From positions 1-64,000 of the forward strand of contig NZ_QGGI01000007.1 of assembly GCF_003148465.1 (NCBI RefSeq): DNA of 64,000 bases, in the 5' to 3' direction. Of this stretch, positions 1-9,665 are shown piece by piece (positions within the stretch are counted from its first letter, which is position 1; every line of letters starts with the position of its first letter). The position numbers were made by a program, and so were the translations under genes. Below the pieces are notes generated by a model. It saw only the letters and a program-made list of their open reading frames with translations. It was not told the DNA's origin and made no database searches. The DNA is from Oceanotoga teriensis. GTDB taxonomy: Bacteria; Thermotogota; Thermotogae; Petrotogales; Petrotogaceae.

Positions 1-121
1 AACAATTTAATTATAACCTATGGAGGTAAATATCCCTTTTAACATCGTTTAAAATTACTTTAAATAAACGTTTTTAGAATTTAGAAAGATACTATTTAAT
101 TATTTATTTACGGAGGGCAAT

Positions 122-2287
122 ATGAAATTTAACAAAATAGATATTATATTCATAAGCATACTATTATCTTTTATAATAATAATGACACTTGGAATAACAA
201 CATTCACAAATAAATCAATAGAATTACAACAAAATGAATTCAAAATGAGGCAAATTGGAAAAGTTGAAATCATAAAATCATCTATGTTCATTCAAATAAA
301 CACATTAATATCTCATATAGATACACTATCAAAATCAAAATATGCTCATTTAAGCATAAAAGATAGTATATTCATCCCAGAAATAGTAAAAGATGACTAT
401 ATGAATCACAATGAATTAATAGCCCATACATTTTTAGATAAAAATTTAAATCCAATCGGTTTCTATTCAAAAGAGACCAATGATAAAAACTCTGAAATTT
501 ATTCTGAATTGAGAAAATACATAGAAAACAATTATGATACTATAAAAAATATAGATGATATGCTGATAACAAATATAAAAGTGACAGATAATTATGAATT
601 CTTTTCAATAATAAAAAAAATTCCAACATATTCAGAAGTTAAATATTTAATATTCACAATAAACTTAAACTCACTCATAGAAAATTATATAAAAATACTT
701 CCAAATAATATAATGAAAAGCATATTCATAATAGATGAAAAAAAACAAATAATTCATGATCATGATGAATATGAAATTGGAAAAAATATTGAAGAAATAT
801 ATAAAGAAAACCCACAAATAATAACTTTAGCAAATAAAATGGTAAATAATGAAAATGGTACCGAAACATACTTCGTGAAAGAAAATGAAAAAACAATACA
901 AAAATTGATGTCATGGACAACTTTAAGTATGGATGAAAGAAAAATAATAATAGCGATGACAGAACCTCTAACAGAAATAAATCAAGTTATAACAAAATTA
1001 GAACTAATAGGAATAATATTAGGAGTAGTTCAATTAATGTTTTTAATGTTATCCTTCTATATATATTTTGATATAAAGAAGAAAATTGGAAAAGAACAAT
1101 CAAAAAAATTAGAAAAAATAATTCATGAAAGAACTAAAGAACTCGAAAAATCAAAAGAATTGATAAGTGATCAAAAAGAAGAACTTGAAGCCAGTAATGA
1201 ACAACTAATTGCCTATAATGAAGAATTAATAGCTCAAAAAGAAGAATTAGAATTTTCTTTTGAAGAATTAAATAAAGTAACTGAAAAATTTGAAGAAATA
1301 ATCCATATAATATCAAAAATAGATATAACAAAAAAGCCAAACAGAGATCAATTCTTATCAGACCTATTCAAGAGTGCCATGAAAATAACTCCAGAAGCTA
1401 ACTATGGAAGTGTATTCAAATACGAAAATGATAAAATTGTATTTATAGACTGTGTTGGTCATGATTTAGAAAAACTTCAAGCACTTGATTTAAAAATGGA
1501 AATATTCGATCCAATTCCAAGAGAAAGAGCTACAATAATAAAAAATATAAACCAATATACCTTGAACAATATGGAAGGATCCACAAAGAAAGAATTTGCA
1601 GACGGATCTAAATTAATGAAAGAAACTCTAACATTTGATTTAAAAATAGACGATGTAAAAATAGCTGGAATAAGTTTAGATATAGCTCTCGAATCTGAAA
1701 AATATTTTGGAAATGAATCCTTAAAAGTAATGGAAGCCTTTAGAAATATAGCAAATGCATTCTTTAAAATACAAAAATCTCAAGAAAAACTAGAAAAATA
1801 TGCAAATTATGATGAATTAACTGGAATATACAATAGAAGAATGGGAATGATAATTCTTGAGGAACAGATGAAATTCACAAAAAGATATTTAACTCCTCTA
1901 TCAATATGTTTTTTAGATGTGAATAATCTAAAAATAACAAATGATAAATTTGGTCATAATACTGGTGATAAACTTTTAACAGATATAACAATGATAATAA
2001 AACAAAATATAAGAGAAATTGATATTTTATGTAGAATGGGTGGAGACGAATTTTTAATAATATTCCCAAAATGTACAGAAAGAAATGCAGAAATGATATG
2101 GGAAAGAATAAAAAAAGACTTTGACACCATAAATGAAATAGATAAAAAAGACTATGAAATAAGTGTTGCACATGGAATTTACGAATATAAATTTAATTCC
2201 TTCATAACCCTTGACGAATTAATATCATTTGCCGATAAAAAAATGTACACAGAAAAAAGAAAAATGAAAAAAGATGATAAATGTTAA
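122..2287 (+). CDS. Membrane-anchored diguanylate cyclase with extracytoplasmic sensor, GAF-like and GGDEF domains
   Basis: It is predicted to make c-di-GMP from two GTP. An N-terminal membrane segment (about residues 8-28) and a second one (about 294-318) bracket an extracytoplasmic Cache-like sensor. A long coiled coil follows (about 320-400), then a GAF-like domain (about 405-550) and a GGDEF domain from DELTGIYNRR at 564. The active-site GGDEF is intact at 640-644, and an RxxD inhibitory site (REID, 631-634) lies exactly five residues before it, so product inhibition is likely. An upstream GGAGGG sets the start. The HD-GYP gene follows about 34 bases later and has a related GAF-like domain, so the pair probably answers the same signal with opposite outputs. 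The ligand is unknown. Confidence 0.9.
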   Translation: MKFNKIDIIFISILLSFIIIMTLGITTFTNKSIELQQNEFKMRQIGKVEIIKSSMFIQINTLISHIDTLSKSKYAHLSIKDSIFIPEIVKDDYMNHNELIAHTFLDKNLNPIGFYSKETNDKNSEIYSELRKYIENNYDTIKNIDDMLITNIKVTDNYEFFSIIKKIPTYSEVKYLIFTINLNSLIENYIKILPNNIMKSIFIIDEKKQIIHDHDEYEIGKNIEEIYKENPQIITLANKMVNNENGTETYFVKENEKTIQKLMSWTTLSMDERKIIIAMTEPLTEINQVITKLELIGIILGVVQLMFLMLSFYIYFDIKKKIGKEQSKKLEKIIHERTKELEKSKELISDQKEELEASNEQLIAYNEELIAQKEELEFSFEELNKVTEKFEEIIHIISKIDITKKPNRDQFLSDLFKSAMKITPEANYGSVFKYENDKIVFIDCVGHDLEKLQALDLKMEIFDPIPRERATIIKNINQYTLNNMEGSTKKEFADGSKLMKETLTFDLKIDDVKIAGISLDIALESEKYFGNESLKVMEAFRNIANAFFKIQKSQEKLEKYANYDELTGIYNRRMGMIILEEQMKFTKRYLTPLSICFLDVNNLKITNDKFGHNTGDKLLTDITMIIKQNIREIDILCRMGGDEFLIIFPKCTERNAEMIWERIKKDFDTINEIDKKDYEISVAHGIYEYKFNSFITLDELISFADKKMYTEKRKMKKDDKC

Positions 2288-2321
2288 ATACTTAAAATAT
2301 TAAATGCAGGGGTGGGGAAAA

Positions 2322-4223
2322 ATGAAATATAGACTAAAAACTGTATTATTCATTCTTATAATGATAATATTCTTGATTTCTATACTCCTAACGGGGTTTT
2401 ACAGTTACAAAATCTCCAAAAATGCTTTAAATGAAAAAGGGAAAATACTATTAAAAAATTCTGTAAAAAGTGCGATGGTTTTGGCAAAAGAAAAATACAA
2501 TGACCATATAAAAAAATATGGAAATGAAGAAAATTCAAAAATTTCTTTAGAAAATGCTCTATCGAGTATCCCTTCCGATCAAGAAAATGACTATTATATA
2601 ATATATGATTCAAAAGGAAATATAATAATGCATCCAGAAATAAAAAATCAAAATGCATATAACTATTCTGATGCAAAGAATCCAGAATTCAAAATGGTAC
2701 AAAAAACTATAGAAATTGCAAAAAATGGTGGAGGATATATAGAATACAATTGGAAATATCCAAAAAATACTTCTATAGGATTAAAAATATCATATGCAGA
2801 ATACTTTGAACCATGGGATTTGATAATAACTTCAACGGCTTATTATTCAGATTTCAATAAAGAAGCCGAAAAAATAAAAAACTATATGATAATATTCTCA
2901 ATAATATTCATATCACTTGGAATAATATACATAAACAATTTCAGTAAAAAAATTTCAAAACCAATCGAAAAAATATCCAAAGAAATGAAAAATTTTGACA
3001 TAAACCTCACAAAATCATATAATAGTGAAAAAAATAAGATAAAAGAAATTGAAGAAATAACCTACTCTTACAATAAAATGATAAAACAAATAAAAGACTC
3101 ATTCGATGAAATAGAATCTATGAATGAAGAAATTGAAGATAGTTATAAAGAAAATCAAAAATTGATGAATAAAATGGAAAATTTGATAAGTATTTCAACA
3201 AAAATATTTCAACAAACAGATAAAAAAAACTTCCTTGTAGAAGTCTTTGATAACTTGTTTGAATTTATTCCAGAAGCTGACTATGGAATAATATCGACTG
3301 TTGAACAAGATCGTATCATATTTTTAAAATCAAAGGGACATGATCTAAAAGGATTGAATTCATTAAAAATATCTATAAATGATTATGATTTTAAAAAAAA
3401 TGTTGAAATTATAAAAAATACAAAAACAATAAATAAAATATCCACAAAATATCCACAACTCCCAAATCATTTAAAAAATATATATAAAACTTTATTCATA
3501 CCAATAAGAACAGAAAATAAATTCTATGGAAATATAACTTTACATACATCATACGAAAGTAAGAGCAATTTCACTTCAGAATCATTTAGATTCGCAGAAT
3601 TTTTTTATAGTTTTATAAAAATGTTCATGACCTTAAAAGAATTTGATGAAATAGAGACAAAAACCCAAACAGATATAATAATATCCTTGATAAAAATGAT
3701 AGAATACAAAGATAAATATACGAAAGGCCATTCAGAAAATGTCGCAAAACTCGCAAAAAAAATGGCTATAGAAATGAATCTTCCAGAAAAAGAAATACAA
3801 AAAATATACCTTGCTGGTTTGGTACATGATATAGGAAAAGTACTCATAAAAGATGAAATACTTAATAAGCCTGGAAAATTAACTCCAGAAGAATTCGATG
3901 AAATAAAAAAACATCCCCTATATGCATATGAAGTGTTGAACAAAATGACAAGCATGAAAGAAATAGCAAAGATAGTAAAACATCATCATGAAAGATGTGA
4001 TGGCAAAGGATACCCCGATGGTTTAAAATGCGATCAAATACCTATATATTCAAAAATATTGAGTATTGTAGACACTTGGGATGCTATGACTAGCAACAGA
4101 ATATACAGAAATAAATTGACAAAAGAACAAGCACTTGAAGAACTTTATAAATGCAAAAAAACTCAATTTGATGAGAATATAGTAGAAATATTTTCAAGTA
4201 TGATAAAAAAAGAAGAATCTTAA
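2322..4223 (+). CDS. Membrane-anchored HD-GYP c-di-GMP phosphodiesterase
   Basis: The likely role is hydrolysis of c-di-GMP. The order is an N-terminal membrane helix, an extracytoplasmic Cache-like domain, a second membrane helix near residues 190-208, a HAMP-like/coiled-coil linker, a GAF-like domain (about 300-440) and a C-terminal HD-GYP domain. The HD pair lies in HDIGK at about 502, and the HHERCDGKGYPDGL motif ends with GYP at about 563-565, so the metal ligands appear complete. An in-frame ATG at 2304 is part of the ribosome site itself (GGGGTGGGG), so I place the start at 2322. The GAF-like region resembles that of the upstream cyclase (shared PEA.YG and GHDL..L patterns), which points to a duplicated sensor with opposing outputs. 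Confidence 0.9.
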   Translation: MKYRLKTVLFILIMIIFLISILLTGFYSYKISKNALNEKGKILLKNSVKSAMVLAKEKYNDHIKKYGNEENSKISLENALSSIPSDQENDYYIIYDSKGNIIMHPEIKNQNAYNYSDAKNPEFKMVQKTIEIAKNGGGYIEYNWKYPKNTSIGLKISYAEYFEPWDLIITSTAYYSDFNKEAEKIKNYMIIFSIIFISLGIIYINNFSKKISKPIEKISKEMKNFDINLTKSYNSEKNKIKEIEEITYSYNKMIKQIKDSFDEIESMNEEIEDSYKENQKLMNKMENLISISTKIFQQTDKKNFLVEVFDNLFEFIPEADYGIISTVEQDRIIFLKSKGHDLKGLNSLKISINDYDFKKNVEIIKNTKTINKISTKYPQLPNHLKNIYKTLFIPIRTENKFYGNITLHTSYESKSNFTSESFRFAEFFYSFIKMFMTLKEFDEIETKTQTDIIISLIKMIEYKDKYTKGHSENVAKLAKKMAIEMNLPEKEIQKIYLAGLVHDIGKVLIKDEILNKPGKLTPEEFDEIKKHPLYAYEVLNKMTSMKEIAKIVKHHHERCDGKGYPDGLKCDQIPIYSKILSIVDTWDAMTSNRIYRNKLTKEQALEELYKCKKTQFDENIVEIFSSMIKKEES

Positions 4224-4240
4224 AAAGATTCTTCTTTTTT
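4207..4240 (+). terminator. Intrinsic terminator after the c-di-GMP gene pair
   Basis: The hairpin AAGAAGAATCTT / AAGATTCTTCTT with a short A loop is followed by a run of T. It begins inside the last codons of the HD-GYP gene. Confidence 0.85.
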
Positions 4241-4388
4241 ATATTATTTTAATCTCAAAGCTTGCCCTTCCAAGAATTTCAAAGTTATTTCCATCATGCC
4301 AAACTTCACCAAAATACATTATTTCTTTTCCTTCTAAAGAATAAATATCATATCGCCATGAATATAATAAATTATCTATATAATGCAA
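4239..4388 (-). CDS. Possible 49-residue protein or gene remnant downstream of pyrE
   Basis: On the minus strand a frame of 49 codons opens at a TTG, about seven bases after GAGGG, and ends with TAA. The composition is protein-like (WRYDIYSLEGKEI, FGEVWHDGNNFEILG), but I recognise no family. Its ribosome site overlaps the terminator hairpin of the pyr operon, and its end overlaps the terminator of the convergent HD-GYP gene. It could be the 3' remnant of a longer gene, a real small protein, or chance. Confidence 0.25.
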   Translation of the reverse strand: MHYIDNLLYSWRYDIYSLEGKEIMYFGEVWHDGNNFEILGRASFEIKII

Positions 4389-4413
4389 AATAAAACCCTC
4401 ATATGAGGGTTTT
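4386..4413 (-). terminator. Intrinsic terminator of the pyr operon
   Basis: The hairpin AAAACCCTCAT / ATGAGGGTTTT directly follows the pyrE stop codon and is followed by TATTTT on the minus strand. Confidence 0.8.
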
Positions 4414-4415
4414 AT

Positions 4416-4982
4416 TTATTTTCTACTTCCGGGTTTTATAGGTTTATCTCCATTCTTACAAAATGGACAATCATCTTCTTCATAAATATCTGGTTTGATA
4501 TCAACTAAAGAAATTATTTTATCTCCATCTATTTCATCTATACTACCTCTATTCACTATACAAGCTTTATATATTTTTTTCGGTTTATAATTTTTTAAAA
4601 CTTCTATAACTTCTTTTGTAGATTTTCCAGTTGTTATAACATCTTCTACTATTAAAATTCTCAAATTTTCTTCCAATACAAATCCACGTCTTATATCCAT
4701 ATTTCCTTCTGAATTTCTTTCTGAAAATATAAAATTTTTTCCTAAAGCTTTTGCAGTTTCATATCCTATTATTATTCCGCCAAGAGCTGGAGAAACAACT
4801 ATATCTACTTCATCATCTAATTTGTCAGCAATCATCTCCCCAAACATCTCCGCATAATCTGGATACATCAATACTTTTGCACATTGTATATATGTATCTG
4901 AATGTTTTCCAGATGAAAGCAAAAAATGTCCTTTTAAAACAGCTTCAGTTTTTTCTAAAATATTCATTATATTATTTTTCAT
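4416..4982 (-). CDS. pyrE: Orotate phosphoribosyltransferase
   Basis: It joins orotate to PRPP to give OMP, step five of UMP synthesis. The PRPP-binding loop is clear (ILIVEDVITTGKST), as is the N-terminal SGKHSDTYIQ region. The C-terminus carries CPFC..G..PIKPGSR, a tail typical of the Thermus/Thermotoga/archaeal type of PyrE rather than the enterobacterial one. An ATG at 5000 is possible, but it sits in the ribosome site; GAGGAG lies about ten bases before the ATG at 4982, giving a protein of 188 residues. The gene overlaps the end of pyrF by 11 bases, so the two are probably translationally coupled. It is the last gene of the operon. Confidence 0.95.
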   Translation of the reverse strand: MKNNIMNILEKTEAVLKGHFLLSSGKHSDTYIQCAKVLMYPDYAEMFGEMIADKLDDEVDIVVSPALGGIIIGYETAKALGKNFIFSERNSEGNMDIRRGFVLEENLRILIVEDVITTGKSTKEVIEVLKNYKPKKIYKACIVNRGSIDEIDGDKIISLVDIKPDIYEEDDCPFCKNGDKPIKPGSRK

Positions 4983-5754
4983 AAATATCAATCTCCTCAT
5001 TAATATTATTTTTTAAAGTGATCAAACTTTTCTTTGGATCTTCAGAAAAAATAATACCTCTTGATGAATTAATCAATATATTTTTATTATATGTACTTTT
5101 AATAAGAGCTTTCAAATCTCCGCCTTGTGCACCTATACCTGGAATTAAATAAATTTCATTTTCTGTTATTTCATCTAAATCTTCTATACATTCTTGAGTT
5201 GCACCTGCAACTATTCCAACTCTATTTTCAAATAATCTATTCAATTCATTCGCCAATTTTGAAGTTTTTATATGAAGTTTATTTGGAATTATCAAATCTT
5301 GTGCACTTTTATTAGATGTCAAACTCAAAATAAATATATGTGAATCTTTAAATTCAAGATATGGAATCAAAGAATCTCTTCCCATATAAGGATTAACTGT
5401 TATAGAATCGATTTGCAAATGATCAAAATAATATTTTGCATAAGCTTTTGCAGTATTACCTATATCGCCTCTTTTACAATCTATTATTATTGGAGTATCA
5501 GTACTTTTGATATATTCAACTGTTTTTTCCATCATTTTAATACCCTTATATCCAATTTGTTCATAAAAGGCTATATTCAATTTATAGGTATTTGTATTCT
5601 CATAAGTAGAATCTATTATATATTTATTAAAATTGAAGATTTTTTCTTCATTCACTCCAAATTTATCTGAAATTTTTTCTATATCGCTATCAAGTCCAAC
5701 ACAAACTCTTGAATTCCTGAGATCAACATTTTTCAAATATCTATTATAAAACAT
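4972..5754 (-). CDS. pyrF: Orotidine 5'-phosphate decarboxylase, group 2 type
   Basis: It decarboxylates OMP to UMP, the last step of the pathway. The N-terminal VCVGLDSD and the catalytic IIDCKRGDIGNTA (Lys and Asp of the active-site tetrad) are present, with GIGAQGG and a phosphate-binding SSRGI near the C-terminus. The KRGDIGNTA form and a length of 260 residues fit the group 2 branch. The frame is open further upstream, but that part lies inside pyrD; AAAGGA about ten bases before the ATG at 5754 decides the start and gives an 11-base overlap with pyrD. Confidence 0.95.
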   Translation of the reverse strand: MFYNRYLKNVDLRNSRVCVGLDSDIEKISDKFGVNEEKIFNFNKYIIDSTYENTNTYKLNIAFYEQIGYKGIKMMEKTVEYIKSTDTPIIIDCKRGDIGNTAKAYAKYYFDHLQIDSITVNPYMGRDSLIPYLEFKDSHIFILSLTSNKSAQDLIIPNKLHIKTSKLANELNRLFENRVGIVAGATQECIEDLDEITENEIYLIPGIGAQGGDLKALIKSTYNKNILINSSRGIIFSEDPKKSLITLKNNINEEIDIYEK

Positions 5755-6670
5755 AATTATCAGTCCTTTCATGAGATTTAGAAACAATATCTTCAAAGTT
5801 CTTATTCTTAGATGATAAATAAAAAGCTGTATTTTTAATAATCTTATTAACAATTTCTGGATCCATCATCATAGCCGTCCCAACACCAATAAGATTTGCT
5901 CCAGCCATGGCCAATTCAATAGCATCTTCATGATTAAAAACTCCACCCATACCTATTATTGGTAAATATGGAAATTTTTCTCTTATTTTATAAATACAAT
6001 GTACAGCCATAGGTTTTATAAAAGATCCAGATACACCCCCAGTTTTCATTTTCAAAATAGGTTTACCTGTATTTATATCTATTTTCATACCTTTTAAAGT
6101 ATTGATCAAAGTAACTCCAGAAGCACCATTATAAACACCTATTTTAACGAGTTCTTCTAAATTACTTTCATAACCAAATTTCAAAAAAATAGGTTTATCT
6201 GTTGAATTACAAGATCTTTCAATAACTTTAGAAAGTAGTTTTTTATCATTTAGAAGTGTTGCTCCACCTTTATTTACATTTGGACATGAAAGATTTAATT
6301 CATAAAAATCTATATCATAATCATCAATTTTTTCTATCATATATTCAAAATCATATTCATTATATCCACCTATACTTATTATCTTTAAAGTATTATAATC
6401 TTCTATTCTTTTAATTTCATTTTCTATAAAATAATCTATTCCTTTATTTTCAAGTCCTATAGAGTTGAGAAGTCCATCATTCAAATTAACTATTCTCGGA
6501 GCTTTATTACCTATCTTGGGTTCTTTTGTTATTGTTTTAGTAGTTATTCCACCCAAATTATTTATATCTATTATTTCTGAAAGTTCTTCAAAGTTTCCAC
6601 AAGGTCCAGAAGCTATGATAAAAGGATTTTTTATTTTTTTATTGAATAAATTTGTTTCGAGAAGATTCAT
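5744..6670 (-). CDS. pyrD: Dihydroorotate dehydrogenase B, catalytic subunit
   Basis: This is the FMN subunit that oxidises dihydroorotate to orotate. The class 1 catalytic loop NLSCPNV, with cysteine as the base, is present, as are FIIASGPCG at the N-terminus and the FMN phosphate-binding IIGMGGV and GANLIGVGTA near the end. The length of 308 residues is normal. The pyrK stop and the pyrD start overlap as TAATG. The adjacent pyrK makes this the NAD-dependent class 1B heterotetramer, a cytosolic enzyme. Confidence 0.95.
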   Translation of the reverse strand: MNLLETNLFNKKIKNPFIIASGPCGNFEELSEIIDINNLGGITTKTITKEPKIGNKAPRIVNLNDGLLNSIGLENKGIDYFIENEIKRIEDYNTLKIISIGGYNEYDFEYMIEKIDDYDIDFYELNLSCPNVNKGGATLLNDKKLLSKVIERSCNSTDKPIFLKFGYESNLEELVKIGVYNGASGVTLINTLKGMKIDINTGKPILKMKTGGVSGSFIKPMAVHCIYKIREKFPYLPIIGMGGVFNHEDAIELAMAGANLIGVGTAMMMDPEIVNKIIKNTAFYLSSKNKNFEDIVSKSHERTDNYVL

Positions 6671-7377
6671 TATAAAATCACCTCTTTAATATTAAATAAA
6701 GGTCCATCTTTACAAACCATTTTAACTCCATCCACAGTATCAACAGGGCATCCTTTACACATACCTATTCCACAACCCATATTTTCTTCCATAGATATCC
6801 ACGCTGTTTGATAAGAATCTATTATATACTTTAAATATATAAACATTCCTTTTGGACCACATGAAATTATATTTATATCTTTTCCTTTATTTCTATTTAA
6901 AATATAATCAACGGGATTCATTCCATCTATTCTATCAACAAAAATATTATCATCATCAACTATGCTTTTTATACGATAATCAGAAAATCCAAAAACACTA
7001 TCTTCAATAATATTTGGATAGATTTTTTTTAAATGCATTAAAGGGGCACTTCCACAGCCCCCTCCAATCAAAATATATTTTTTATTAAAGTCTATAAACT
7101 TAGAAAAAGGAGAACCATAAGGTCCCCTAAATAAAAGTTCTTCTCCAATTTTTAGCTTTATTAAAAACTTAGAAAAATCTCCTGCATTTCTTATCAAAAC
7201 TTTAAATTCAAAATCCTTACAATCCATTACAGAAAATGGCTTAGAAAGATTATAACCATCTTTTGATTTCATCATCAAAAATTGTCCTGGCTCTATATCT
7301 AATTTTTTATCGGTTTTAAAAGTAATAACTCCATAATTATAAAAAGATTTGTTTTCGACAACTCTTGCTAAGTTCAT
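6670..7377 (-). CDS. pyrK: Dihydroorotate dehydrogenase B, electron-transfer (FAD/2Fe-2S) subunit
   Basis: It passes electrons from the PyrD FMN to NAD+. It has an N-terminal ferredoxin-reductase FAD domain (PGQFLMMK, KPFSVMD), a nucleotide-binding GGGCGSAPL, and a C-terminal cysteine cluster CGIGMCKGCP...C for the 2Fe-2S centre. The length of 235 residues is slightly short for the family. The start overlaps the pyrC stop as ATGA. Confidence 0.94.
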   Translation of the reverse strand: MNLARVVENKSFYNYGVITFKTDKKLDIEPGQFLMMKSKDGYNLSKPFSVMDCKDFEFKVLIRNAGDFSKFLIKLKIGEELLFRGPYGSPFSKFIDFNKKYILIGGGCGSAPLMHLKKIYPNIIEDSVFGFSDYRIKSIVDDDNIFVDRIDGMNPVDYILNRNKGKDINIISCGPKGMFIYLKYIIDSYQTAWISMEENMGCGIGMCKGCPVDTVDGVKMVCKDGPLFNIKEVIL

Positions 7378-8669
7378 ACCAAAACATCTTCTTTCGAATA
7401 AACTTTTTTACCTTTTATAAAAGTATATTCAACAACACCAGGAAGATCCATTCCCATAAAAGGAGTATTTTTACCTTTTGAAAATACTGTTTTATTATTT
7501 ACATTCCATGTTTCATTTTCATTCAAAATCACTAAATCAGCAAAATATCCTTCTTTTATATCTCCCTTTTTTTCTAAATTAAAGATTCTTGTTGGATAAT
7601 AAGTTACCTTTTCTATGAGTTTTTTTAATGAAATATCTTCTTCAATAGAAAGTTTCAAAAGAGAGGATAATAAAGTATCTAAACCACTTATACCATTTGG
7701 GGCATTCTGAAACTCTACTTCTTTTTCATAATCAGCATGTGGTGCGTGATCTGTAACTATTATATCTATTAAATCATCTTTTAAAGCTTGAATAAAAGTA
7801 TTTCGAGATTCTTCATCCGCCAATGGTGGATTAACTTTAAAAGATGTAGAATAATCTTTTAAATCTTTATCTGTAAATATCAAATGATTATGTGTAACTT
7901 CACAGCTAACCTTAACTCCATCTTTTTTTGCATTTTTTATTAAATTCAAACTTTCTTGAGTTGAAACATGAGCTATATGTACATGTGCATCTGTATATTT
8001 AGCAAGTTCTATATCCCTTGCAACCATTATAGATTCTGCAACAGAAGGTATTCCATAAATCCCATAAAAATTTGAATATTCACCTTCTCGCATAAAACCC
8101 GTTTTAGATAATTCTTTAACTTCTGCATGATTTATTATAGGTCTATTAGTCATTTTATAATATTCAAGAGCTTTAAGCATTATATGTGCATTTTCAACTG
8201 GATTACCATCATCTGAAAATGCTATTGCACCTCGTTTAGCCATATTAATCATCGGTGCAAGTTCAACACCTTGTGATTTTTTAGTAACAGCTCCTATAGG
8301 CAAAATTTCTGAAAGGCCATATAATTCAGATTTCATTTTTAAATATTCTACTAAATATTCATTATCTATAACAGGATCTGTGTTTGGCATTACTCCTACA
8401 GTAGTCACACCACCTTTAACTGCAGCTTTAAGTCCACTCTCTATAGTCTCTTTATATTCATATCCTGGTTCTCTGAGATGAACATGCATATCTATAATAC
8501 CAGGTATTAAAGTTTTTCCATTTAAATCAATACATTCATCATATACAAGAGAATCTGGTGTATCTTCACATGAAAATATCTTTTCAATAATTCCATTATT
8601 TAAAAGTAAATCAAACATTCCATCACATGATTTAGATAAAACTTTAGCATTCTTTAAAAAAATTATCAT
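7374..8669 (-). CDS. pyrC: Dihydroorotase
   Basis: It cyclises carbamoyl-aspartate to dihydroorotate. It is a class I amidohydrolase of 431 residues. The metal-binding DMHVHLREPGYEYKET and the later DHAPH are intact, and NHAE and HIAHVST supply further ligands. The start overlaps the pyrB stop as ATGA, so the operon is tightly coupled. Confidence 0.95.
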   Translation of the reverse strand: MIIFLKNAKVLSKSCDGMFDLLLNNGIIEKIFSCEDTPDSLVYDECIDLNGKTLIPGIIDMHVHLREPGYEYKETIESGLKAAVKGGVTTVGVMPNTDPVIDNEYLVEYLKMKSELYGLSEILPIGAVTKKSQGVELAPMINMAKRGAIAFSDDGNPVENAHIMLKALEYYKMTNRPIINHAEVKELSKTGFMREGEYSNFYGIYGIPSVAESIMVARDIELAKYTDAHVHIAHVSTQESLNLIKNAKKDGVKVSCEVTHNHLIFTDKDLKDYSTSFKVNPPLADEESRNTFIQALKDDLIDIIVTDHAPHADYEKEVEFQNAPNGISGLDTLLSSLLKLSIEEDISLKKLIEKVTYYPTRIFNLEKKGDIKEGYFADLVILNENETWNVNNKTVFSKGKNTPFMGMDLPGVVEYTFIKGKKVYSKEDVLV

Positions 8670-9598
8670 ATACCTTCACCGCCCATCATCTTATAAATCA
8701 AGGCTGTTCTCGTTGCAACACCATTTTTAACCTGTTCATTTATAACTGAATAATGCTTATCTGCTATACTACCAGAAAGTTCTACACCTCTATTTATAGG
8801 ACCTGGATGCATAAGTATTGCGTTTTTATTGGCATATTTTTCAAATAATTCTTCAGTAATTCCAAAATTTTCATTATACTCTTTAAGACTGGCAAATAAT
8901 CCATCTGTCTGTCTTTCAAGTTGCATTCTTAAACCCATAACAACATCTGATCCTTTAATCGCTTCAACAACATCATTTGTAAAATTCATATTATAAAGTG
9001 AAGATGATTTTGGTGTAAGTGTAGACGGTGAACAAACAGTTATATTTGCACCGAGTTTATTTAAAAGTTTGAGGTTAGATCTTATAACTCGACTATGATA
9101 ATAATCTCCTATTATTGAAATTCGTAAATCTTTAAAAGAACCAAATCTTTCAAAAATGGTAAAAGTATCGAGTAAAGCTTGTGTGGGATGTGCGTGAAGA
9201 CCGTCTCCAGCATTTATTATTTGAGCATCTGTAAACTTGCTTATAAAAGCTGGCGAACCAGGTTCTCTATGTCTTATAACATAAAGATCTATAGACATAG
9301 ATGACAATGTAAGAACTGTATCTTTTAAAGTCTCTTTTTTAGATAAAGCACTTGAAGAAGTATTAAAATTTAACACATTCATTCCTAAAAATTTTTCTGC
9401 AAGTTCAAATGAATTTTTAGTCCTTGTACTCGGTTCTACAAAAAGATTACAAACCGTCTTATCTTTAAAAATAGGCAATTTATTTACCGGTGAACTCATT
9501 CGTCTTTTGAATATTTTAGCAAGTTCAAAAAGTTCATAAACTTCCATTATTTCTAATTCGTCAACATCGTAGAGATTTCGTGCTCTCATGGCAATCAT
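8666..9598 (-). CDS. pyrB: Aspartate carbamoyltransferase, catalytic subunit
   Basis: It condenses carbamoyl phosphate with aspartate, the committed step. The carbamoyl-phosphate loop reads PSTRTKNSFE (commonly STRTR), with HPTQALLD and MHPGPINRGVEL downstream. The 310 residues hold only the catalytic chain: no PyrI regulatory chain is fused or adjacent, unlike the PyrB-PyrI fusion known in Thermotoga. The start is fixed by TAGGAGGAG six bases upstream. It is the first enzyme gene of the operon; the leader peptide and attenuator lie just before it. Confidence 0.95.
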   Translation of the reverse strand: MIAMRARNLYDVDELEIMEVYELFELAKIFKRRMSSPVNKLPIFKDKTVCNLFVEPSTRTKNSFELAEKFLGMNVLNFNTSSSALSKKETLKDTVLTLSSMSIDLYVIRHREPGSPAFISKFTDAQIINAGDGLHAHPTQALLDTFTIFERFGSFKDLRISIIGDYYHSRVIRSNLKLLNKLGANITVCSPSTLTPKSSSLYNMNFTNDVVEAIKGSDVVMGLRMQLERQTDGLFASLKEYNENFGITEELFEKYANKNAILMHPGPINRGVELSGSIADKHYSVINEQVKNGVATRTALIYKMMGGEGI

Positions 9599-9631
9599 AT
9601 TAATCTCCTCCTAAATTTATTTAATTTTATA

Positions 9632-9665
9632 AAAAAAACACTCATCTAAACAAAGATGAGTGTTC
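9632..9665 (-). terminator. Attenuator-type terminator in the pyr operon leader
   Basis: On the minus strand an 11-base-pair stem (AACACTCATCT / AGATGAGTGTT) with a six-base loop is followed by T8, 33 bases before pyrB. It lies between the operon promoter region and the first structural gene, so it must be read through for expression. The stop codon of the leader peptide falls at the end of its 5' arm and loop, so a ribosome arriving there would prevent the hairpin from forming. Confidence 0.85.

Noticed and set aside
4239-4388. Confident call of a conserved small gene after pyrE
   Set aside because: It lacks an independent promoter, its ribosome site is within a terminator stem and no family is recognised; kept only as a low-confidence feature.
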